From the NCBI RefSeq assembly GCF_945957465.1, contig NZ_CAMFLC010000006.1, positions 62,001-126,000 on the forward strand: a stretch of 64,000 nt of DNA, in the 5' to 3' direction. Positions 1 through 6,637 of this stretch are shown here, piece by piece. The notes under the pieces were generated by a model. That model did not search any database and was not told the DNA's origin. It saw nothing but the letters and a program-made list of their open reading frames with translations. The position numbers and the translations under genes are program-made. The stretch comes from an uncultured Leifsonia sp. (GTDB lineage: Bacteria; Actinomycetota; Actinomycetes; Actinomycetales; Microbacteriaceae). Each line of letters starts with the position of its first letter. Position 1 is the stretch's first letter.

Positions 1-275
1 TCACCCTGGAGGACGCCGTCGTCCACCTGTCCGCGCGTCCCGCGCGGCGGCTCGGCCTCGCCGACCGCGGGCGCATCGCACCGGGCGCGGTCGCGGACCT
101 CGTGGTCTTCGATCCGGCGACCGTCGCCGACCGGGCGACCTTCGACGAGCCGCGACAGCAGGCCGCCGGGATCCCCTGGGTGCTCGTCGCCGGGGTCCCG
201 GTCATCGAGGAGGGCGTGCGCGCGGAGACCGCGCCCGGCCGGGCGCTACGCTCGGCAGCATGCGTGCCTTCCTGA
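1..275 (+). CDS. N-acyl-D-amino-acid deacylase family amidohydrolase, C-terminal fragment
   Basis: Only the last 90 or so residues are in the window; the gene enters from the left edge in the frame that begins at base 3 and stops with TGA at 273-275. The visible part has the C-terminal signature of D-aminoacylase-type amidohydrolases: a 'G.I.PGAVADLVVFDP' strand, 'TVADRATFDEP', and 'GIPWVLVAGVPVIEEG' ending in 'APGRALR'. Such enzymes are zinc hydrolases that remove the acyl group from N-acyl-D-amino acids; the metal-binding barrel lies outside the window. The stop overlaps the next gene's start by 16 bases. The family call is firm, the exact substrate is not. Confidence 0.75.
   Translation, partial: TLEDAVVHLSARPARRLGLADRGRIAPGAVADLVVFDPATVADRATFDEPRQQAAGIPWVLVAGVPVIEEGVRAETAPGRALRSAACVPS
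247..252 (+). promoter_or_regulatory. -10 box of a probable leaderless promoter for the 260 gene
   Basis: TACGCT lies seven bases before the ATG at 260, inside the end of the upstream deacylase gene. No Shine-Dalgarno sequence is visible between them, so transcription probably starts at or next to the start codon. Confidence 0.45.
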
Positions 276-835
276 TCCTGCACGGCTGGGACAACTTCCG
301 CCCGCCCGGCCACTGGCAGCACGAGCTCGCCGCGAGCCTGCGCCGCGCCGGCGAGCACGTGGTCTACCCGCAATTGCCCGACGCCGCGCACCCGCAGGTG
401 GAGGCGTGGCGGACGGCGGCCTCCGCGGCGCTCGCCGAAGCAGCGGACGACGGCGCGCAGGTGACGGTCATCGCGCACAGCCTGGGAGCCGCGCTCTGGC
501 TGGGCGCGCGGCCGGACGACGCGGGCGCGGGGTCCGTGGTCGACCGCGTGCTCCTGGTCGCGCCGCCGTCTCCCGGCTTCCTGCGCGACAACCCCGACGT
601 CGCGGCGTTCGCCGACCTGCCGATCAGCCGGCCGACAGCGCAGACGCACATCGTCGCCTCCGACGACGACCCGTGCTGCCCCGAGGGAGCGGAATCGGTC
701 TTCGCCGCGCCGCTCGGCCTGCCGATCACGACGATCCCGGGCGGCGGGCACCTCACGGTCTCTAGCGGATACGGAGAGTGGCCGTCGGTTCTCGACTGGT
801 GTCTCGATCCGACGGCCACGATCGTCCCGCGCTGA
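260..835 (+). CDS. RBBP9/YdeN-family alpha/beta hydrolase
   Basis: This 191-residue protein is a small cytosolic serine hydrolase. It opens with 'FLILHGWDN', typical of the RBBP9/YdeN family. The nucleophile elbow is 'IAHSLGA' with Ser74; an Asp in 'ASDDDPCC' and the His in 'GGGHLT' near residues 160-165 complete a plausible catalytic triad. The length matches the family (about 180-200 residues). The natural substrate is unknown for most members. The start overlaps the preceding deacylase stop by 16 bases, so the two may be partly co-transcribed, but a -10-like TACGCT seven bases upstream suggests its own promoter. Confidence 0.8.
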   Translation: MRAFLILHGWDNFRPPGHWQHELAASLRRAGEHVVYPQLPDAAHPQVEAWRTAASAALAEAADDGAQVTVIAHSLGAALWLGARPDDAGAGSVVDRVLLVAPPSPGFLRDNPDVAAFADLPISRPTAQTHIVASDDDPCCPEGAESVFAAPLGLPITTIPGGGHLTVSSGYGEWPSVLDWCLDPTATIVPR

Positions 836-859
836 CGTCCCCGCTGCGCCGGACCGGTC

Positions 860-2011
860 TCACTCCTGCGCTGCGCGCACGACCTCCACGAGCGGCTCGA
901 ACAACGCGTCGCCGCGCTGGACGCCCATCACCTCGTCCACGATGTCCTCGGCGTCTGCGCGCTGGAGGAGCTGTTGCAGCTCGAAGCTCTGCGAGTCCTC
1001 CGGAACGTCGAACCGCAACGCGGCGCCCACCGCGGCCAGCAGGGCTTCCGGGATGCCGCCGACGTACTGCACGTAGTCGGCGGCCGGCCCGATGAACCGG
1101 TCGTTACGGCCGAGCTTGCGCAGCGGCTCACGGCCGACGCGCGTCACTTCGTCGACCAGGTACGGATTGCGGAATCGGCTCAGGATCTTCGCCCGGTACG
1201 CCGCCAGCTCCTCGGGGTCGAGCCCGTGCTTGGCGCTCAGTGCGGCCGAGGTCTCCGCGAGCGCGGCTTCGGCCGCTTCGGCCACGGCCGGGATCCCGAT
1301 CGCCTGGCTGATCGTGGTCGCCCCCGCCACGAAGCCCGTGTACGCCACCGTCGCGTGCCCGGTGTTGACCGTGAACAGCTTGCGCTCGATGTACGGTCCG
1401 AGCGAGTCGACGAAGTGGGCGCCGGGGATGGCCGGCTCGTGGCCGTTGAACGGGCTGCGGTCCACGACCCACTCGTAGAACGTCTCGACGGTCACGTCGA
1501 TGCCGGCGTCGGGCGCCTGAGCGGGCACGATCCGGTCGACGGCGGTGTTGGCGAACACGGCGCGGGAGGCGAGCTCGTCGCGGGCGTCGTCGTCGGGGAG
1601 GCCGTCCATCAGCTCGGCGGCGAGCAGATCGGTCGCGCCGATCGCGTTCTCGCACGCCATGACCGCCAGGCGCGGCGCGTCCGTCGGCCGGGCCGCCAGA
1701 CCACGGGCGATCACCGGCGCGACGAAACGCAGGATGCGCGGTCCGACCGCCGTCGTCACCACATCGGCCGACGCGATCTCGGCGACCAGGGCCTCCTCGT
1801 CGGTCGCGCTGTTGATCGCGCGGAACCCGGTGACGGTCTTCGTCTGCGACTCGTCGCCCACCAGGTGCACGTCGTACGAGTCGGCCGACGCGAGAGCGTC
1901 AATCAACTCCGCGTTCACATCGGCGAACACCACTTCGTAGCCGGCCTCGTGCAGCAGGAGCCCCACGAAGCCGCGCCCGATGTTGCCCGCACCGAAATGG
2001 ACCGCCTTCAT
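860..2011 (-). CDS. mtlD: mannitol-1-phosphate 5-dehydrogenase
   Basis: MtlD oxidises mannitol-1-phosphate, the product of the mannitol PTS, to fructose-6-phosphate with NAD+ in the cytosol. The 383-residue protein begins '[15 protein letters not shown]', the classic dinucleotide-binding N terminus of this family, and has the usual length. The later '[12 protein letters not shown]' and 'ILSRFRNP' segments also fit the polyol dehydrogenase C-terminal domain. It is the last gene of the leftward operon; its ATG follows the mtlF stop by 13 bases, which supports co-transcription with the transporter. Confidence 0.95.
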   Translation of the reverse strand: MKAVHFGAGNIGRGFVGLLLHEAGYEVVFADVNAELIDALASADSYDVHLVGDESQTKTVTGFRAINSATDEEALVAEIASADVVTTAVGPRILRFVAPVIARGLAARPTDAPRLAVMACENAIGATDLLAAELMDGLPDDDARDELASRAVFANTAVDRIVPAQAPDAGIDVTVETFYEWVVDRSPFNGHEPAIPGAHFVDSLGPYIERKLFTVNTGHATVAYTGFVAGATTISQAIGIPAVAEAAEAALAETSAALSAKHGLDPEELAAYRAKILSRFRNPYLVDEVTRVGREPLRKLGRNDRFIGPAADYVQYVGGIPEALLAAVGAALRFDVPEDSQSFELQQLLQRADAEDIVDEVMGVQRGDALFEPLVEVVRAAQE

Positions 2012-2024
2012 TCGAACCTCCGCC

Positions 2025-2462
2025 TCACTCGTTGACGTCGCCGAGGAGCGCGAACAGGGCGTCCGCGTCCGGGGCGTCGATGAGCTTCTGCACGTCGTCG
2101 TCCTCCGAGAAGAGGATCGCGATCTTGCTCAGGATGTCGAGATGCTCGTTGTTCCGCCCGGCGATGCCCACGACGAACCGCACCTCCTCGCCGCCCCAGT
2201 CGAGCGGCGAGGAGTAGCGGATGAAGGAGAGCGCCGATCGCACGATCTCGTCCTTGGACTCGTTGGTGCCATGCGGGATGGCGAGGCCGTTCCCCATGAA
2301 GGTGGAGACGGTCGCCTCCCGCTGCGCCATCGAGTCGACGTAGGCCGGCTGAACGGCGCCCGCCCTCACGAGCAGCTCACCCGCCTCCCGGATCGCGTCC
2401 TCCCGTGTGGTCGCGGTACCCGCGGCCACGACGTTCGCCCGGTCGAGAATCGTGTCGGTCAT
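2025..2462 (-). CDS. mtlF: PTS mannitol-specific EIIA component
   Basis: This 145-residue cytosolic protein passes phosphate from HPr to the IIB domain of MtlA. The phosphorylated histidine is His64 in '[16 protein letters not shown]', the EIIA(Mtl) signature. The open frame runs further upstream, but the ATG at 2462 is chosen because it overlaps the mtlA stop in an ATGA arrangement and begins the conserved domain. A separate EIIA with an EIICB transporter is the usual Gram-positive layout; in Escherichia coli the three domains are fused. Confidence 0.95.
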   Translation of the reverse strand: MTDTILDRANVVAAGTATTREDAIREAGELLVRAGAVQPAYVDSMAQREATVSTFMGNGLAIPHGTNESKDEIVRSALSFIRYSSPLDWGGEEVRFVVGIAGRNNEHLDILSKIAILFSEDDDVQKLIDAPDADALFALLGDVNE

Positions 2463-4075
2463 GTGGTGGCGTCCTCCGTTGCGTTCTGCTGCTGCGTGGC
2501 GACCAGGTCGACGACCTCGTCGTACTTCGGGCTGTTCATGAAATTGTCGACCGACACGTGGAGCGAGTTCGGCGACTGTCCCTTGGCGCGATCGGTGAGC
2601 TCCCGCTGGGTGATCACCAGGTCGGCCGTGCCGTCGAGGTTGCTGATGGCCTGATTGGTCACCGTGACCCCCTCCACGCCGGCCTTCTTGATCTTGTTCC
2701 GCAGCACGGACGCGCCCATCGCGCTCGAGCCCATCCCAGCGTCGCACGCGAACACGATGTTGCGCACCAGCCGATCGGTGCCGTCGCCCTGAGCGTCGCC
2801 GGGGTCGTGCTCGCCCTCGCGCACGAGGCCCTCGAGGATCGAGGACTCCTTGCCCTTGTTGGCCTCGGTCTGCGCGACGGCGGCGGTCAGGTCGCCCAGC
2901 TTGCCCGCGGCGATGTCGCGGCGGCGGCTCGCCCGGAGGATGATCGACGCGACGACGAACGACACCGTCGCGGCGCCGACCACCGAGATCACGACACCCG
3001 GGATGCTGGTGAGCGGTGCCTGCAGCAGCACGGCGATGATCGAGCCGGGGGACGCCGGGGCCCGCAGGCCGGAGTTGAAGGTCACGTTGATCGCGATACC
3101 GGTCATGCCGCCCAGGATGGCCGCGATGACGATCATCGGCTTCATGAGCACGTAGGGGAAGTAGATCTCGTGGATGCCGCCGACGAACTGGATCAGTGCG
3201 GCGCCCGGGGCGCTGGCCTTGGCGATGCCCATGCCGAAGATCGAGTACGCGATCAGGATGCCGAAGCCGGGGCCGGGGTTGGCCTCCAGCAGGAACAGGA
3301 TCGACTTGCCCTGCTGCTGCGCCTGCTCGATGCCGAGCGGGGTCAGCACGCCGTGGTTGATCGCGTTGTTGAGGAACAGCACCTTGCCCGGTTCGATCAG
3401 GATGCTCGCGAACGGCAGCAGGTGCAGCGAGATCAGCCAGTTGACGGCATTGCTCAGCACGCCGCTCAGCCACTCGACGATCGGGGCGATGCCGAAGAAC
3501 GCGCCGATCGAGAGCAGCATGCCGACGATGCCGGCCGAGAAGTTGTTCACCAGCATCTCGAAGCCGGCCTTGATCCTGCCCTCCCAGAGGCCGTCGACCT
3601 TCTTCATGATCCAGGCGCTCAGCGGGCCCATGATCATGGCGCCGATGAACATCGGGATGTTCGACCCGACGATGACACCCATGGTCGCGATGCTGCCGAC
3701 CACGCCGCCGCGCACGCCGTAGACCATGCGGCCGCCGGTGTTCGCGATGAGGAGCGGGAGCAGGTAGGTGATCATCGGGCCGACGAGGCCGACGTACTGC
3801 TGGAACGTGTGGCCGCTCGGGTCCTGTGCCAGCACGGTGGCGGCGCCGGTCCAGCCGATCTTGGCCTGGTCGCCGAAGCCTCCGAGGATGCCGTTGATCG
3901 CCCATCCGGTGGTCTGCAGCCACCCGGTCGCGATGAACAGGGCCGTGATGAACCCCCAGGCGATGAACGCCGGGATGTTCGGCATGACCATGTTCGAGAG
4001 GAAGGTCCCGAAGCGCTGCACGTGGACGCGAGCGCTGCTGGGCTGCTTCGGCGTCGTCGCTGTCGCCGATGTCAT
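2459..4075 (-). CDS. mtlA: PTS mannitol-specific EIICB transporter
   Basis: MtlA takes up mannitol and phosphorylates it during transport. Residues from about 20 to 350 form the multi-helix membrane IIC domain ('GAMIMGPLSAWIMK', 'GGIHEIYFPYVLMKP' with the conserved GGIHEIYF loop). A linker leads to a C-terminal IIB domain whose phosphorylated cysteine is Cys444 in 'VFACDAGMGSSAMG'. At 538 residues there is no fused EIIA, which is supplied by the next gene. It overlaps mtlF by four bases and lies 30 bases after ptsI. The IIC/IIB order and motifs make the assignment firm. Confidence 0.95.
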   Translation of the reverse strand: MTSATATTPKQPSSARVHVQRFGTFLSNMVMPNIPAFIAWGFITALFIATGWLQTTGWAINGILGGFGDQAKIGWTGAATVLAQDPSGHTFQQYVGLVGPMITYLLPLLIANTGGRMVYGVRGGVVGSIATMGVIVGSNIPMFIGAMIMGPLSAWIMKKVDGLWEGRIKAGFEMLVNNFSAGIVGMLLSIGAFFGIAPIVEWLSGVLSNAVNWLISLHLLPFASILIEPGKVLFLNNAINHGVLTPLGIEQAQQQGKSILFLLEANPGPGFGILIAYSIFGMGIAKASAPGAALIQFVGGIHEIYFPYVLMKPMIVIAAILGGMTGIAINVTFNSGLRAPASPGSIIAVLLQAPLTSIPGVVISVVGAATVSFVVASIILRASRRRDIAAGKLGDLTAAVAQTEANKGKESSILEGLVREGEHDPGDAQGDGTDRLVRNIVFACDAGMGSSAMGASVLRNKIKKAGVEGVTVTNQAISNLDGTADLVITQRELTDRAKGQSPNSLHVSVDNFMNSPKYDEVVDLVATQQQNATEDATT

Positions 4076-4105
4076 GATGGTGCCTCGTTTCTGTGTCGGC
4101 CCGCG

Positions 4106-5794
4106 CTAGGGAGCGGCGGGAGTGGGGAATCCGGCGGCCGTGGTTCGGACGGCCTCCCGGGCTTCGGCCGCGCCATCGGCGGCCAGGGCGGCCTCGGCCA
4201 GGGTCCGTGCCTGGTCGAGGGTGTAACGGGTGAGGGAGAGCCGCACGTCGGCGAGCGCCGCCGGCGACATCGAGAGGGTCGTCGCGCCGAGGCCGACGAG
4301 GACGACCGCGAGGAGCGGGTCTGCGGCGGCCTCGCCGCAGATTCCCACGGGCTTCCCGTGCGCGGCTCCGGCGGAGCCGACCTCGCCGATGAGGCGGAGG
4401 ACGGCCGGATGCCACGGGTCCTGGAAGCCGGCGACCGAGCCGAGGAGGCGGTCGGCCGCGAGCGTGTACTGGGTGAGGTCGTTGGTGCCGATGGAGGCGA
4501 AGGCGGCCTCGCGCAGGACGCGATCGGCGAGCAGGGCGGCCGACGGCACCTCCACCATCACGCCGACGGTCTTCAGCCCGAACTCGGTGGCGAGGCGGAC
4601 GAAGTACCGTGTCTCCTCCACGGTGGCGACCATCGGCGCCATCACCCAGAGGTCGGCCTCCGTGGCGGCGTCCGCCTCTGCGAGGGCTGTGAGCTGCTCG
4701 CGCAGGATGTCCTCGTTGGCGCGCAGCGAGCGGATGCCGCGCAGGCCGAGCGCCGGGTTGTCCTCGTGGGCGTCGTTCAGGAACTCCAGCGGCTTGTCGG
4801 CGCCGGCGTCGAGCACGCGCACCACGACCTTCTTGCCGGGGAACGCCTCCAGCAGTTTCACGTACTGCTCGCGCTGCTGCTCGACGGTGGGGGCCATGCG
4901 GGCGTCGAGGAAGAGGAACTCGGTGCGCAACAGGCCGACACCCTCTGCTCCGGCCTCGATCGCCTTGGCAGCCGCGTCGGCCGAGCCGAGGTTCGCCAGC
5001 AGGGGGACGGGGGTGCCGTCGGCGAGCGCGCCGGGCTCGAGGCCGCCGGCGAGGGCCGCCTCCCGGTCGGCGATGCGGCTGCGGGCGGTGTCGCTCTGTT
5101 CGGCGCTCGGTGCGACGGTCACCGTTCCGGCGCCGGCGTCGAGGATCACCTCGGTGCCCTCCGTGAGCGCGTCGGCCCCGGTCACGCCCACGATGGCGAC
5201 GATCGCCTTCTCGCGGGCGAGGATCGCGGTGTGGGAGGTCGGGCCGCCCTCGCGGGTGACCAGGCCGAGCACCTTCGTCAGGTCGAGGAGTGCGGTGTCT
5301 GCGGGTGCGAGGTCGGTCGCCACCAGGATGTACGGCCGGTCCGACTCGGGGACGCCCGGCGCGGGCCGCCCCTCCAGCGCGGCGATCACCCGCTGGGCCA
5401 CGTCGTCGAGGTCGGTGGCCCGCTCGCCCATGTAGCCGCCGAGGCCGATGAGCATGTCGCGGAACACGCCGAAGCCTTCGAAGACGGCGCGCTCGGCGGT
5501 GGCGCCGGCGTCGATCCGGGAGGCCACATCCTCGGCGAGGGAGGAGTCCTCCGCCATCATCGACTGGGCTTCGAGCACGTCGGCGGCGGTGCCGGAGACC
5601 GTGCCGGCGCGTGCGCGCAGGTCGGCGGCGACGGTCTGCACGGCGGCGGTGACGCGCGCCTTCTCCTCGTCGGGTGTGCGCGTGCTGGGCGTCGTCGCCG
5701 GCTCGGGCAGGGGGTCGGACATCCGCAGGACCGGGCCGAGGGCGATGCCCTGGCCGATTCCGGCGCCGGTGAGGACTGTGCTGGTCTCGGTCAT
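4106..5794 (-). CDS. ptsI: PTS enzyme I (phosphoenolpyruvate-protein phosphotransferase)
   Basis: Enzyme I transfers phosphate from phosphoenolpyruvate to HPr and feeds all PTS sugars. The 562-residue protein has the expected length. The active histidine is His188 in 'GGPTSHTAILARE'. The C-terminal PEP-binding barrel shows 'GVGLLRTEFLFLD', 'PALGLRGIRSLR', 'MVEVPSAALLAD' and 'GTNDLTQYTLAADR', with the catalytic Cys in 'PVGICGEAA'. The gene starts two bases after the ptsH stop. Having the general PTS genes inside a mannitol operon suggests this strain's main PTS sugar is mannitol, though that is inference. Confidence 0.95.
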   Translation of the reverse strand: MTETSTVLTGAGIGQGIALGPVLRMSDPLPEPATTPSTRTPDEEKARVTAAVQTVAADLRARAGTVSGTAADVLEAQSMMAEDSSLAEDVASRIDAGATAERAVFEGFGVFRDMLIGLGGYMGERATDLDDVAQRVIAALEGRPAPGVPESDRPYILVATDLAPADTALLDLTKVLGLVTREGGPTSHTAILAREKAIVAIVGVTGADALTEGTEVILDAGAGTVTVAPSAEQSDTARSRIADREAALAGGLEPGALADGTPVPLLANLGSADAAAKAIEAGAEGVGLLRTEFLFLDARMAPTVEQQREQYVKLLEAFPGKKVVVRVLDAGADKPLEFLNDAHEDNPALGLRGIRSLRANEDILREQLTALAEADAATEADLWVMAPMVATVEETRYFVRLATEFGLKTVGVMVEVPSAALLADRVLREAAFASIGTNDLTQYTLAADRLLGSVAGFQDPWHPAVLRLIGEVGSAGAAHGKPVGICGEAAADPLLAVVLVGLGATTLSMSPAALADVRLSLTRYTLDQARTLAEAALAADGAAEAREAVRTTAAGFPTPAAP

Positions 5795-5796
5795 GA

Positions 5797-6063
5797 TCAG
5801 GCGTCGTGGTCGGTGGTCAGGATCTCGGCCAGGTCGTCGAGGACGGCCTCGGCGTTCGGTGCGTCGGTCGTGAGCACGATCTTGTCGCCGTGATCGATGC
5901 CGAGCGAGATCACGCCGAGGATGCTGCCCGCGTCGACGGTGCGGCCGCCCTCCTTCGAGAGCGACACCTTCGCGCCGGAGGCGCCGACGGCTTCGACGAA
6001 GAGCTTTGCCGGACGGGCATGCAGCCCGTGGGTCGATCCGACAGTGATGATCCGCTCAGCCAT
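5797..6063 (-). CDS. ptsH: phosphocarrier protein HPr
   Basis: HPr shuttles phosphate from enzyme I to EIIA proteins. The 88-residue protein carries His15 in 'STHGLHARPA', the universal phosphorylation site. Ser47 in 'DAGSILGV' sits where Firmicute HPr is regulated by HPr kinase, but most actinobacteria lack that kinase, so no regulatory role should be assumed. The start at 6063 is preferred over upstream in-frame codons because GAAGGAG lies nine bases before it and it gives the standard HPr N terminus. Confidence 0.95.
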   Translation of the reverse strand: MAERIITVGSTHGLHARPAKLFVEAVGASGAKVSLSKEGGRTVDAGSILGVISLGIDHGDKIVLTTDAPNAEAVLDDLAEILTTDHDA

Positions 6064-6126
6064 GGTTTCGGTCTCCTTCGTTCTCCGGTGGCACAGTACG
6101 CCGCGATTCCGCGGTGCCATTCGTTC

Positions 6127-6435
6127 TCATCGTGCCCCCGCCTTCGCGCTCAGGGCCAGATCCAGCGCGCTCGAGCCGTCGAGTGCGGCGGGCGAGAGGG
6201 GCGGCAGGACGGCGACGGCGGTGCCGGTCGCGACCGCCCGTTCGCGCAGTGCGGGAACGGCGGCCTCCAGGTGCGAGCCGACGAGCACGACATCGACGCC
6301 GGCGAGCGAGCCGAGCTGACTCGCACTCCCCGCGGCGACGTCCACCTGCAGGCCGCGCGCGGCGGCGGCGGAGCGGAGCTTCACGGCGACGAAGGTGCTG
6401 GAGGCGCCCGCGCCGCAGACAACGATGATCTTCAT
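6127..6435 (-). CDS. stand-alone PTS IIB-like protein (lactose/cellobiose-type fold)
   Basis: This 102-residue protein begins 'MKIIVVCGAGASSTF'. Cys7 is in the phosphorylation-loop position of lactose/cellobiose-type IIB subunits, and the rest fits the small alpha/beta IIB fold. It is the first gene of the pts-mtl operon, before ptsH. MtlA already has its own IIB domain and no matching IIC or IIA is visible nearby, so its partner is unclear. It could serve a IIC encoded elsewhere or act as a phosphorylation sensor. The start at 6435 has AGAGG seven to eight bases upstream; an in-frame ATG nine codons earlier is possible. Confidence 0.75.
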   Translation of the reverse strand: MKIIVVCGAGASSTFVAVKLRSAAAARGLQVDVAAGSASQLGSLAGVDVVLVGSHLEAAVPALRERAVATGTAVAVLPPLSPAALDGSSALDLALSAKAGAR

Positions 6436-6637
6436 CGACCTCTTGCCTTTCGGTGATGCCATTCGGTGAAACGGGTACGGCGGATGGAACGGGACGGATG
6501 GTCCGGTGGATCGTGACCATGCTCGTCCCGCCGCCCGGGTGAGGCCAGCAGCCTTTCTTCCGGGGGTGCGGAAGTGCGTAAGGCGATGCTCGTCATGACA
6601 TTTAAACATCAAGCATTTATGCCCTAACATGTGAGCC
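6436..6637. promoter_or_regulatory. divergent control region between the pts-mtl operon and the GH97 gene
   Basis: This 202-base gap must hold the promoter of the leftward pts-mtl operon and that of the rightward GH97 gene. The stretch at about 6595-6630 is distinctly AT-rich against its surroundings (TTTAAACATC, AAGCATTTATG). On the plus strand TAACAT at 6625-6630 lies seven bases before the ATG at 6638 and fits a leaderless -10 box. A PTS-regulator binding site is expected for the mtl operon but I cannot identify it from one sequence. Confidence 0.5.

Noticed and set aside
2405-5893. 1162-codon open frame on the plus strand
   Set aside because: It lies antisense to mtlA and ptsI, both with clear motifs. 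Long antisense frames are a by-product of very high GC at third codon positions, and the product has low-complexity Arg, His and Gly runs.
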